From NCBI GenBank assembly GCA_020639295.1, contig JACKGY010000004.1, forward strand, positions 629,935-693,934: DNA of 64,000 nucleotides. Reading direction: 5' to 3'. Every line of letters begins with the position of its first letter. The first letter of the stretch is position 1. The DNA is from Planctomycetota bacterium (GTDB lineage Bacteria; Planctomycetota; GCA-002687715; DRQF01). Below the pieces are notes generated by a model. It was not told the DNA's origin, made no database searches, and saw only the letters and a list, made by a program, of their open reading frames with translations. This document shows positions 36,305 through 45,454 of this stretch, in pieces. The translations under genes and the position numbers were made by a program.

Positions 36305-37597
36305 TCAATCCCCGTCGATCTCGAGCTTCAGGAAGTGGGTCGCGCAGGAGATGCAGGGGTCGTAGTTGCGGATCGCCTGCTCGCACTTCCAGGTGAGGTT
36401 CTCCTGGTCGAGGTCGATGTGCTCGGTCACGAAGTGACGGAGGTCGGCCTCGATCGCGGGCAGGTTCTGCGCCGTCGGCGGGATGATCCGGGCGCTGACG
36501 ATGTCGCCCTTCTCGTCCACCTCGTAGCGATGGTAGAGGATGCCCCGGGGCGCTTCGGTGCAGCCGTGGCCCACGCCGGCCTTGATCTCGTAGTCGACGA
36601 AGGGGCGGTCCGGCCGCTCGTAGGCGTCGAGGATGCGGATGGCCTCGGCGCAGGCCTCGACCGTCTCGACCGCGCGGACGACGATGCTCTTGAACGGGTT
36701 GTCGCAACGGGCGCCCAGACCGGCTCGGTCGGCCGCCTCGCGCGCGATCGGGCTGAGCCGATCACGGTTGAGGTTGTAGCGCGCCTGGGGCCCGACGAAG
36801 TAGGGACCCCGGGCCTTGATCCGACCGTGCAGGGCGTTCGAGTGCCGCACGTGCAGCTCCTCGAAGTGCTCGAGGAAGTCGTCCTTCTTGATCCGTAGGC
36901 CGGCCGTCGAGGCGATGTCGCCCTCGTTGAAGGGGTACTCCTCGGGATGGAGGAGCGCCACGTACTCGTGCTGGGGCTCGAAGTCGGGGAAGGGGAGGCC
37001 GGCGACGAAATCCACCGTCTTGACCGCGGCGTCGAGAGCCCAGTCGAGCTCCTTGCGCAGCTTGGCGAAATCCTCGCGCAGGGGCACGCGATAGAAGCCG
37101 CCGACGCGGACGTTGATGGGATGGATCTCGCGGCCGGCCAGGGTGGTGACGATCTCGTTGCCGATCTTCTTCAGACGCAGTCCCTGCTCGACCACCGCGC
37201 GATGGTCGCGCGCCAGGCTGATGGCGTCCTGGTAGCCGAGGAAGTCGGGCGCATGGAGCATGTAGACGTGGAGCACGTGGCTCTCGATCCACTCGCCGCA
37301 ATAGAGCAGCCGGCGCAGCTCGCGGAGCTGGCCGCCGACGGTGACCCCGAAGGCCTGCTCCATCGCGTGCACCGCGCTCATCTGGTAGGCGACCGGACAG
37401 ATGCCGCAGATGCGGGCGGTGATGTCCGAGGCCTCGATGTACTTGCGTCCGCGCAGGAAGGCCTCGAAGAACCGGGGCGGCTCGTAGATGCGGACCTGGA
37501 CGTCCTCGACCTTGCCGTCCCGGACCTTGACGGTCATCCCACCCTCACCCTCGACCCGGGCCAGGTAGTCGACCTTGATCTCGCGTGCTTCGCTCAT
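36305..37597 (-). CDS. hydA: [NiFe]-hydrogenase large (alpha) subunit, group 3b type
   Basis: A 430-residue catalytic subunit from ATG 37597. The N-terminal nickel motif is ITARICGICPVAYQMSAVHAME and the C-terminal one is DPCISCATHFLKL. The maturation cut is expected after the His, removing about nine residues. The wording of both motifs fits the cytoplasmic bifunctional NAD(P)-linked group 3b (sulfhydrogenase-like) rather than membrane uptake enzymes. It couples H2 to NAD(P)+ with the other three subunits. It overlaps the small-subunit gene by 4 bp. Confidence 0.95.
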   Translation of the reverse strand: MSEAREIKVDYLARVEGEGGMTVKVRDGKVEDVQVRIYEPPRFFEAFLRGRKYIEASDITARICGICPVAYQMSAVHAMEQAFGVTVGGQLRELRRLLYCGEWIESHVLHVYMLHAPDFLGYQDAISLARDHRAVVEQGLRLKKIGNEIVTTLAGREIHPINVRVGGFYRVPLREDFAKLRKELDWALDAAVKTVDFVAGLPFPDFEPQHEYVALLHPEEYPFNEGDIASTAGLRIKKDDFLEHFEELHVRHSNALHGRIKARGPYFVGPQARYNLNRDRLSPIAREAADRAGLGARCDNPFKSIVVRAVETVEACAEAIRILDAYERPDRPFVDYEIKAGVGHGCTEAPRGILYHRYEVDEKGDIVSARIIPPTAQNLPAIEADLRHFVTEHIDLDQENLTWKCEQAIRNYDPCISCATHFLKLEIDGD

Positions 37598-38391
37598 GAT
37601 TTCGACTCCGGGACCTTGCCGCTGGTGACCAGCTCGCGATGCTCGCGGTAGGCCTTGGCGTTGACGTAGAAGCTGGCGAAAGCCCGCTCCCGATCGCGCG
37701 CGCTGGCACCGAGGTCCGCCAGACGGTGATCGAGAGCGGCCATGTTGGGAGTGTCCATCGGGCCGTAGCAGCCGAAGCAACCCCGGTCGTAGCTGGGGCA
37801 GAGGGCGCCGCAGCCGGCATGGGTCACCGGGCCGAGGCAGGTGTCGCCCCGCGCGACCATCGTGCAGGTCACGCCCTTGCGCTTGCACTCGACGCAGAGG
37901 CTGTGATGCGGGATGCGTGGCGCGCGACCCTGGACCGCGGACAGGACCAGCTCCAGGAGCTGCAACTTGTTGATGGGACAGCCCTGCAGCTCGAAGTCGA
38001 CCTTGACGTGCTTCGAGATCGGGTCGGAGGTGGTCAGCGTGTCGATGAACTCGGGCGAGGCGTAGACCGTGCGGATGAAGTCGCCGACCTCGCCGAAGTT
38101 CTTCAGGGCCTGGATGCCGCCGCTGGTCGCGCAGGCGCCGATCGTGACCAGGCTGCGCGATTGCTTGCGGATCTCGACGATGCGTTGGGCGTCGTGGGGC
38201 GTGGTCACCGAGCCCTCCACGATCGAGAGATCGTAGGGACCGGCCACCGTCGCGCGCGTCGCCTCGAGGAAGTAGGCGATCTCGATGGCGTCGGCGACGG
38301 CCAGGAGCTCGTCCTCGCAGTCGAGGAGACTGAGCTGGCAGCCGTCGCAGGACGCGAACTTCCAGACCGCGACCTTGAGTTTCTTGCTCAT
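37594..38391 (-). CDS. hydD: [NiFe]-hydrogenase small (delta) subunit
   Basis: A 265-residue subunit from ATG 38391. The proximal cluster motif is WKFASCDGCQLSLLD, with the later ligands in IGACATSGGIQ and QGCPINK. A C-terminal group (CVECKRKGVTC, CLGPVTHAGCGALCPSYDRGCFGC) supplies the ligands of further Fe-S clusters. There is no Tat signal, in line with a cytoplasmic enzyme. It passes electrons from the NiFe site to the flavin subunit. Confidence 0.94.
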   Translation of the reverse strand: MSKKLKVAVWKFASCDGCQLSLLDCEDELLAVADAIEIAYFLEATRATVAGPYDLSIVEGSVTTPHDAQRIVEIRKQSRSLVTIGACATSGGIQALKNFGEVGDFIRTVYASPEFIDTLTTSDPISKHVKVDFELQGCPINKLQLLELVLSAVQGRAPRIPHHSLCVECKRKGVTCTMVARGDTCLGPVTHAGCGALCPSYDRGCFGCYGPMDTPNMAALDHRLADLGASARDRERAFASFYVNAKAYREHRELVTSGKVPESKS

Positions 38392-39236
38392 CACATCTCC
38401 CTGGTCGCGAGCAGGTTCGCGATCCGTTCCAAGGGGTAGACGGGGCCGGTCTTGCATACGAACTCCGGGCCGACCTGACAGTGGCCGCAGAGACCGACAC
38501 CGCACTTCATGTTGCGTTCCATGGACACCCAGATGGAGTCCTGGTTCATCCCGGCATCGAGCAGCGTCTGCGCGGAGTACTGCATCATGATCTCGGGGCC
38601 GCAGACCAGGGCGGCGGCGCCGTCGACCTCGAAGGGGTTGCGCCGGACCAGACGCGTCACCGTGCCGACGTTGCCGAACCAGCTCGAATCGGCGGCGTCC
38701 ACGGTGATGAGCACGTCGAGTTCCATCCGGCCGCGCCAGCCGCTGAGCTCGTTGGCGAAGAGGATGTCCTCCGGCCGCCGCGCGCCGTAGAGCAGGGACA
38801 CGCGGCCGAAGTCCTCGCGGTTGGCCAGGATGTGGTAGACCACCGGGCGCAAGGGCGCGAGTCCGATGCCGCCCGCCATGATGATCAGGTCGCGGCCCTT
38901 CAGGCTCTCGATCGGCCAGGGCTTGCCGTAGGGGCCGCGCAGGCCCACGACCTCGCCTGCCTTCATCGCGCAGAGCTTGCGGGTGACGTTGCCGCAGGCC
39001 CGGATGGTGTGCACCAGGGGGCCGGTGCCGTGGGTCGGTCCGCTGATCGAGATCGCGGACTCGCCGACGCCGAAGGCCCAGAGCATGTTGAACTGTCCCG
39101 GTTCGCCGCGGTCGGCCTGCAGCCAAGCCTCCGCGGGTTCGAGGGCCATCGACCAGGTGTCCGCCGTCTCCTGCCACTTGTCGCGCAGCACGTAGGGGAC
39201 GGGACGCAGGGTCTCAGCCTTGGTTGTCAGGGTCAT
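38391..39236 (-). CDS. hydG: Hydrogenase FAD/NAD(P)-binding (gamma) subunit
   Basis: A 281-residue flavoprotein of the ferredoxin-NADP reductase family. It has PGQFNMLWAFGVGESAISIS for FAD, LIIMAGGIGLAPLRPVVYHIL for the nucleotide, and the cysteines MKCGVGLCGHCQVGPEFVC that bind a 2Fe-2S cluster at the end. It resembles the gamma subunit of sulfhydrogenase and the PyrK/dihydroorotate electron-transfer proteins. It carries electrons between NAD(P)H and the Fe-S subunits. It overlaps the preceding gene by 23 bp. Confidence 0.93.
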   Translation of the reverse strand: MTLTTKAETLRPVPYVLRDKWQETADTWSMALEPAEAWLQADRGEPGQFNMLWAFGVGESAISISGPTHGTGPLVHTIRACGNVTRKLCAMKAGEVVGLRGPYGKPWPIESLKGRDLIIMAGGIGLAPLRPVVYHILANREDFGRVSLLYGARRPEDILFANELSGWRGRMELDVLITVDAADSSWFGNVGTVTRLVRRNPFEVDGAAALVCGPEIMMQYSAQTLLDAGMNQDSIWVSMERNMKCGVGLCGHCQVGPEFVCKTGPVYPLERIANLLATREM

Positions 39237-39702
39237 CGTCTTTCTTCCCGTAGATGTCGATGATCTGGAGCCGAGCCGCTTCGAGGCGCCGGGCGGCGAC
39301 CGCCGCGAAGCGCTTCATGAAGTCGTAGCCGAGGACCGGATCGTCATCGCATTTCTTGCGCAGGCAGTGGCCGTCGAAGCGCACCGCCCGGGTGAGTTCC
39401 AGGGCCCGGATGTCGAAGTGCCAGCGATAGGGCTCGAACAGCCAGGACCAGCCGACGACCGAGTTCTCCGACACGGTCTCGAGGCGCAGGGCGCCGGAGC
39501 TGGGCACGTAGATCTCCACCGCGACCCGGCCGTGCCGGATGGCGAGGAAGAAATCGGCGGCCGTGCCCTGGCGGGCGATGAGCTCGCCGGGCTGATAGAC
39601 GACGTTGCTGCCGCAGCCGGCCACGAGGGCCAGATCCTCCGCCTTCATCCCGTCGAAGAAGTCGTGGCTGCCGAGCAGCTTTTCGATGGTCATGTCCTCC
39701 AT
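39214..39702 (-). CDS. Cyclic-nucleotide-binding-domain protein inside the hydrogenase operon
   Basis: A 162-residue Crp-like sensor domain: GSHDFFDGMKAEDLALVAGC, YQPGELIARQGTAADFFLAIRHGRVAVEI and VGWSWLFEPYRWHFDIRALE. It has no DNA-binding helix-turn-helix, so it is not a transcription factor. The PRAAL-type phosphate-binding segment is not typical (here SENSVVGWSWLF), so binding of cAMP is uncertain. Its place between the beta and gamma genes, overlapping gamma by 23 bp, suggests it adjusts hydrogenase activity directly. From memory, similar proteins accompany other group 3b operons. Confidence 0.85.
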   Translation of the reverse strand: MEDMTIEKLLGSHDFFDGMKAEDLALVAGCGSNVVYQPGELIARQGTAADFFLAIRHGRVAVEIYVPSSGALRLETVSENSVVGWSWLFEPYRWHFDIRALELTRAVRFDGHCLRKKCDDDPVLGYDFMKRFAAVAARRLEAARLQIIDIYGKKDDDPDNQG

Positions 39703-39717
39703 GGTCGTCCTCCTGTT

Positions 39718-40832
<1,115 letters not shown>

Positions 40833-40836
<4 letters not shown>

Positions 40837-40979
40837 GTCGTTGTTCGCTCGTCTCGCCCGGGCCGCGCGCCATCGTTCCGGGGACGACGCCGCGTCCACA
40901 GGAACAGCACGAAGACCGGGACCATCAGTGGAAAGGGATGAGGGGAAAGAACATCGATGTGGGCGAGTAACTCGAGCAT
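40833..40979 (-). CDS. Small single-span membrane protein at the head of the hydrogenase operon
   Basis: A 48-residue frame starts at ATG 40979, with CGGGAG about 8 bp before it, and ends with a TGA that overlaps the ATG of the beta-subunit gene (ATGA). It reads MLELLAHIDVLSPHPF, then a hydrophobic stretch PLMVPVFVLFLWT, then a basic tail. The good ribosome site and the stop-start overlap favour a real gene. It could be a leader that couples translation or a membrane anchor for the enzyme. No known family is recognised. Confidence 0.5.
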
Positions 40980-41323
40980 GTCATCGACTCCCGAAAGAGC
41001 GCCGCGAAGGAAGTGATCGCGACCTGACAGTCTCGTCGGAACGTGAGCAAAGCCCGGGCCGTTGGGCGACTGAGCCGGCGTTCCAGGGGATTGCGCCAAC
41101 CCGGGCCGCGATCAGCGGCAGACTGCGTGATCAGCCGTTAATCGCCGGTTCGAAGCGTTTCGGGCCCGGTCTCGTTCTGGGGCTTTTCCCCGCCGGTTCG
41201 GCGCGTGGTCTGGGCCAAATGGGACAGGCTCGGTCAGGGCACGCGCGCGCCACGAGTTCGCCGTAGGCAGCGGTCGCCGGAACTGCGATGATGCCGCCTT
41301 CCTTGATGATGGAGAGATCGCAG
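40980..41323. other. Divergent promoter region of the hydrogenase operon and a lipoprotein gene
   Basis: These 344 bp contain no further gene. The stretch at 41120-41200 (CAGCCGTTAATCGCCGG and a TTTTCC run) is less GC-rich than its surroundings. I found no convincing sigma-54 box on either strand. Confidence 0.4.
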
Positions 41324-41638
41324 ATGAAGACTCCGTTGCTGCTCGTCGCCCTGCTCGCGCTCGGTGCCTGTTCGAGTCGAAGCTTCTCGGCGCGGCTCGA
41401 TCTCGCGCCCGGCGGCAGCTTCAGTCACCGCGGCGCGGGGGGCGAGGTCGCGGTCGAGAACGAGGGCCCGGGCAGCGTCGAGGTGAGCACCGAGGACGAG
41501 GACGGGCACCAGCAGGTCGAGACCACGCTCGATGCCGACGAGGACTGCGAACTCGAACTCGAGGAGGGCGGGCGGCTGAAGATCCGCAACGATTCGGAAC
41601 GCCTGGCGCGCGTCCGCATCGAGGGCGAGGAAGACTGA
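41324..41638 (+). CDS. Small lipoprotein of unknown function
   Basis: A 104-residue protein from ATG 41324, with GGAGAG upstream. MKTPLLLVALLALGACSS is a lipoprotein signal with lipobox LGAC. The mature part is a beta-rich, strongly acidic domain (STEDEDGHQQVETTLDADEDCELELEEGGRLKI), ending RVRIEGEED. This recalls small periplasmic Hsp20- or CARDB-like beta folds, but no family could be named. Confidence 0.75.
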   Translation: MKTPLLLVALLALGACSSRSFSARLDLAPGGSFSHRGAGGEVAVENEGPGSVEVSTEDEDGHQQVETTLDADEDCELELEEGGRLKIRNDSERLARVRIEGEED

Positions 41639-41681
41639 GGCCGCGGAGCGCTCGAACGCGCGTTCAGCGCCACGAATGGAG

Positions 41682-41709
41682 GCGGGCCGGGCCCGAGGGC
41701 CCGGCCCGC
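41682..41709. terminator. Strong bidirectional hairpin terminator
   Basis: A perfect 13-bp inverted repeat, GCGGGCCGGGCCC then GA then GGGCCCGGCCCGC, sits between the convergent lipoprotein gene (stop 41638) and serpin gene (stop 41744). It lacks a T tract, as often in high-GC genomes. Confidence 0.65.
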
Positions 41710-41743
41710 GCCGCGGCGAGTCGATCGTGGCTCCCGGCGCGGC

Positions 41744-43027
41744 TCAGCCGCGCGGGTCGGCGCAGCGGCCGTGGAAGAGGATCAGCCCGCTCTTGCCGTC
41801 GACGATGAAGAAGAGGAAGGGCTCATCGCAGCAGAACTCCAGCGGCTTCGAGGGCTGCATGGCCGAGCCGACCTTCATGATCAGGGCGGTGGCGGCCGCC
41901 GCCTCGGTTCCCTTCTCGTCGACCGCGACATAGGACTGGTGGATCGCTCGCGAGATGAAGAGCTGCCCGGCTCCGTCGTCGATGCCGCCGAAGTCGGCGT
42001 CGCCCCCGCCGAAGGCCCGCTTCATGCCCATGGCGCTGAGGATCTCGGCCAGCTCGAGCTTGCGTTCGATCTTGAACCTGGGCAGCCGGAGGATGACGTC
42101 GGTGGCGGCGAGCTTGCCGAGCAGCGCGTCCAGACGGCGACCGGTCAAGGACTTCTCGACCGTGGCCAGGTCGTGGCGCCGCGACGGCAGGACGATGACC
42201 ATCGACTGGTCGCCCTGGGCATAGGGCAGGCGCAGGACCCGCATGTCGTCCCGCTCCAGGTAATCGAAGGCACTCCGCCGGGCCATCATCGGGATGGAGA
42301 CCGGCTTGCCGGCGGCGAGTTCGAAGTCCTGGTCCTGGGTGGCGTGATCGGAGAAGGGCTCGGCCCAGGCGTTCTTGAAGTAGATCGCGTTGGTGAGCAC
42401 CAGTCGGGTGAGATCCGAGATAGCGTCCGGCGGCAGGAGGTCGCGGATCTTGTCATGGGTGTCGCGGGCGATCTGGTCGTTGATCGCCTGGCGCGAGCCC
42501 CTCGGGTCGCCGGCGAAGTCGAGCTGGTGCAGCTCGCTCAGGAATCCCTCCTTCAGGCGACGCAGGTAGTCGGCGCGGAAGGGGTGGCCCTTCTGGCCCC
42601 AGAGGGCGTTGGCGAGACTCAGCGTGGCCACGGGCCGCCCTCCGTCCGGGCGCTTGTGCCCGGGTCGGCGATCGTCGTCGATCTCCCGATCGAGCTGGGC
42701 GATGAGGCTGCGCACCGAGCGCTCGAACTCGGCGCTGGTGGGCGCGAAGTCCTCGATGCCGAGCACCCTCGCCATCTCCGCCGCGGTCTCGCCGCGGGCG
42801 CCGGCGTAGGCCATGTAGAGCGCGGTGGAGATGCTCGCCGGCGAGAAGAACATGTTGCCCTCCGCGTCGAGGCGAGGCGCCAGGGCGAAGGAGAAGTCGT
42901 TCGAGGCCTCGACGATCGGACGGGCCGGTCGGTGGCCTTCCGACTGGGCCGAAGTCAGGCCGGCGACGAGCGCCAGGGCGAGAAGGAAGAGGACGATGAT
43001 CATGGGCTTGATGTCGCGGTGATACAT
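41744..43027 (-). CDS. Exported serpin (serine protease inhibitor)
   Basis: A 427-residue serpin from ATG 43027 (GGAG 9 bp upstream) with a signal sequence IIVLFLLALALVAGLTSAQ. Family features include NMFFSPASISTALYMAYAGA, LVLTNAIYFKNAWAEPF, MRVLRLPYAQGDQSMVIVLP, LRLPRFKIE and AIHQSYVAVDEKGTEAAAATA. The last is a small-residue hinge expected of an inhibitory serpin that can insert its loop. EPFLFFIVDGKSGLILFHGR closes the fold. The loop between hinge and EPF is about five residues longer than in alpha-1-antitrypsin, so the cleaved bond is unclear. It may protect the cell from foreign proteases or control the C1-like protease family. Confidence 0.93.
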   Translation of the reverse strand: MYHRDIKPMIIVLFLLALALVAGLTSAQSEGHRPARPIVEASNDFSFALAPRLDAEGNMFFSPASISTALYMAYAGARGETAAEMARVLGIEDFAPTSAEFERSVRSLIAQLDREIDDDRRPGHKRPDGGRPVATLSLANALWGQKGHPFRADYLRRLKEGFLSELHQLDFAGDPRGSRQAINDQIARDTHDKIRDLLPPDAISDLTRLVLTNAIYFKNAWAEPFSDHATQDQDFELAAGKPVSIPMMARRSAFDYLERDDMRVLRLPYAQGDQSMVIVLPSRRHDLATVEKSLTGRRLDALLGKLAATDVILRLPRFKIERKLELAEILSAMGMKRAFGGGDADFGGIDDGAGQLFISRAIHQSYVAVDEKGTEAAAATALIMKVGSAMQPSKPLEFCCDEPFLFFIVDGKSGLILFHGRCADPRG

Positions 43028-43303
43028 GGCGGCGATTCTCCTCGTGCGTCTGCCGCCACCGACGCCGACCCGGAGGGCGAGTTCCAGGAAATGCTGGTGT
43101 CCGGGGAGGACGGGAGGACTCGAGCGCCGACCCGGAGCCGGGAGCTTCGCCCTCCCTGACCCGGGCATGGACCGGGGATCGGCGAGCTGAGATGATCGGT
43201 GCTTCGGCGCTTGCGGGCGGGGACTTCGGCGGGCCGACATGGGACGGCCGCGACCGGGAACACCGAGAGACCCCTTCGCGACAGCAGCGGGGAGCACGAC
43301 GGC

Positions 43304-43813
43304 ATGCGTGACGTCGGCGATCTGAAACCGATCGACTTCGTCGAGGTCGGGGCCGGTCTGCTGGTCTTCTGCGCGATCGTCCTTCTGGGCCTGGCGCTCG
43401 CCTTGGAGCGGGCCGAAGGTCGGTCGAGCTGGCTCGAGACCCCCTGTCGGATCATCGAGGCAAGCGGGCAACAGCTCGGCCCGAGCGCCGGGGAATGGCG
43501 CGTGCGGTTCGATGTCGACTACCGCTACGATCACGGGGGTCGCAGCCACGAGGGTCGCGGCGAGGGCCGGCCCCGGCTGGTCGACCCGGGCTGGCGACGC
43601 CTCGAGCTGGTCGACTTCGTCGCCGCCGGCGGGCTCCGGGACGCCGTCGATCACGGCCTGGTGGATCCGCAGGATCCCTCGGGTTCGGTGTTCCGCCACG
43701 AGGAGCCGGACGAGATCCGGCGGCTGATCCTGATCACCACGATCGCCGCGGCGGTCTTCGCCGCGATCCTGGTCCTCGGCATCGTCCGCGGCCTGAGGCT
43801 CGGCTTCCGCTGA
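43304..43813 (+). CDS. Membrane protein, DUF3592-like
   Basis: A 169-residue protein from ATG 43304, with GGGGAG 9 bp before it. Two membrane spans, VEVGAGLLVFCAIVLLGLALAL near 15-36 and LILITTIAAAVFAAILVLGIV near the end, enclose an outer domain with WLETPCRIIEAS and RFDVDYRYDHGGRSHEG. The DVDYRY-type strand plus C-terminal span is the pattern of DUF3592. Function unknown. Confidence 0.72.
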   Translation: MRDVGDLKPIDFVEVGAGLLVFCAIVLLGLALALERAEGRSSWLETPCRIIEASGQQLGPSAGEWRVRFDVDYRYDHGGRSHEGRGEGRPRLVDPGWRRLELVDFVAAGGLRDAVDHGLVDPQDPSGSVFRHEEPDEIRRLILITTIAAAVFAAILVLGIVRGLRLGFR

Positions 43814-43927
43814 CCCGCGTGGTCACCGGGTCGATCGCCCGCCCAGGCCCGGCGCGCGGGATTCGCCCGGAATTCGCCAACGGGTCCGGGTCGGCCGGCC
43901 ATGGTGTGACGAGCGGTCGAGGATCCG

Positions 43928-45454
43928 ATGAGCCAGAGCGACGCCGAACTTCTCGAGACCTATGCCGACCGGCGCGACGAGGAGGCCTTCGGGCTCCTCG
44001 TCCGACGCCACGGGGCCCTGGTCCGGCGGGTCGCGCGCAGGATCCTCCACGACGACGACCTGGCCGAGGACGCCGCGCAGGCGGCCTTCCTGGTCCTTGC
44101 CCGACGCGCCCGGGCGCTCGGTCGCGAGGCGAAGGTGATCGCCTTCCTGGTCGGCGTGGCCCGGCGGACCGCGCTCGAGATCCTGCGGACTCGCCGACGG
44201 AGCGCGGCGCGCGAGAGGAGCGCGATCATGGCCAGAGCGGAGGAGGTCGACCACGCGCAGGTGGTCGAAACCGGCGATCTGATGCTGCAGCTCGACCGGG
44301 TGCTCGCCAGCCTGCCGGCGGATCTTCGCGCCGCGGTCGTCCTGCGCCACCTCGAAGGACTCGATCAGGCCGAAGCGGCACGGGTCGCCGGTTGTCCCCA
44401 GGGTACGCTTGCCTGGCGCACCCGTCGTGGGCTCGAACTCCTGCGCCGGCGACTGCGCCGCGACGACCCACGTCTCGCGGCGATCGCCGTCGTCGACCTG
44501 CTCGAGCTCGAGCGCGCCGCGATCGCCGCCGAGCCCCCGCTGGTCAGTCCGCTCGGCCGTGACCTCGGTCCCGAGCTGGGGCGTCTCATCGACCGGATCG
44601 CGCGTCAGCTGGGGCGTCGCGCCCTCATCGGCCGGCTGACGATCGCGCTGGTACTTCTGCTCGTCCTGGCCGGCCTGGCGACGGCGGTCCTCCGGGTGCT
44701 GCCCGGAGACCTGGACCGACCCCGGCCGGAACCGGCGTCGATCTCGTTCCGGCCGCCGACCACGGCCATCGCCCTCGACTGGAAGGCCGAGCCGATCACC
44801 GCCGCCGACCTGCCGGCACCCTTCCGGCGCCTGCAGCGCGGCTGGCGCGGGCGCGCGGAGAGCTGCGTCCTGCCGTCCGGGACTCCCCTGCGGGCCGTCG
44901 CGCCCGGTCGGGTCCTGGTCGCGGTCGAGCTGCGCGCCGGCCCGGGATCGCTGCCCTGGTCCCTGATCGCCCTCGAGCATCGTTCGGCTCCGGAGGCCGG
45001 CGCGCTGGCCACGAGCCTGATGATCTTTCGCGGCTCCCTGGCGGCCGGTCTGGCGGTCGGCGATCAGGTCGGCGCGGAGACGATCGGGTCGGCGCTCGCC
45101 GGCATCGAGGCCGGCGACCAGGCGTCGCGGCTCCTTCTGGTCCTGCACGAGGGGCCCTGGCGTCAGGTCAGCCCCCGCTTCCTCGCCGAGGCGCGCCGCG
45201 AGGCGATCGGACTCGCGCGCCTGGCCGGTCGCGACCTGCCCGACGACGCCGAGGTCGATCACGACTGGGCCGGTGAGGAAACGCTCCGACTGAGCGTCGA
45301 TGGCGAGGAGATCGTTCAGGTCGCGATCGCGCAGCGCTTCAGCGCCGATCCGGTCGCGATGCCGGCGCTGCCGGTCTGGTGTTTCGGTGACGATCCGGAT
45401 GATCTGGCCTGGCGGAGGCCTTCCGCCTGGATTGCCGAGGAGGATTCTCGATGA
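43928..45454 (+). CDS. ECF sigma factor fused to a membrane span and a degenerate M23-like domain
   Basis: A 508-residue fusion. Residues 10-80 are sigma region 2 (DDDLAEDAAQAAFLVLARRARAL, VARRTALEIL) and about 115-175 region 4 (LPADLRAAVVLRHLEGLDQAEAA, GCPQGTLAWRTRRGLELL). A membrane span lies at 236-260 (LTIALVLLLVLAGLATAVLRVL). The outer part, about 290-420, resembles the lysostaphin/M23 fold (LPSGTPLRAVAPGRVLVAVEL, SLIALEHR, AGLAVGDQVGAETIGSA). The metal ligands of the first H-x3-D and the HxH motif are absent, so it probably only binds. A membrane-tethered sigma would need release or contact to act. Stop overlaps the next gene by ATGA. Confidence 0.85.
   Translation: MSQSDAELLETYADRRDEEAFGLLVRRHGALVRRVARRILHDDDLAEDAAQAAFLVLARRARALGREAKVIAFLVGVARRTALEILRTRRRSAARERSAIMARAEEVDHAQVVETGDLMLQLDRVLASLPADLRAAVVLRHLEGLDQAEAARVAGCPQGTLAWRTRRGLELLRRRLRRDDPRLAAIAVVDLLELERAAIAAEPPLVSPLGRDLGPELGRLIDRIARQLGRRALIGRLTIALVLLLVLAGLATAVLRVLPGDLDRPRPEPASISFRPPTTAIALDWKAEPITAADLPAPFRRLQRGWRGRAESCVLPSGTPLRAVAPGRVLVAVELRAGPGSLPWSLIALEHRSAPEAGALATSLMIFRGSLAAGLAVGDQVGAETIGSALAGIEAGDQASRLLLVLHEGPWRQVSPRFLAEARREAIGLARLAGRDLPDDAEVDHDWAGEETLRLSVDGEEIVQVAIAQRFSADPVAMPALPVWCFGDDPDDLAWRRPSAWIAEEDSR

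Noticed and set aside
40980..41323. Sigma-54 promoter for the hydrogenase operon
   Set aside because: No -24/-12 pair with correct spacing was found on the minus strand.
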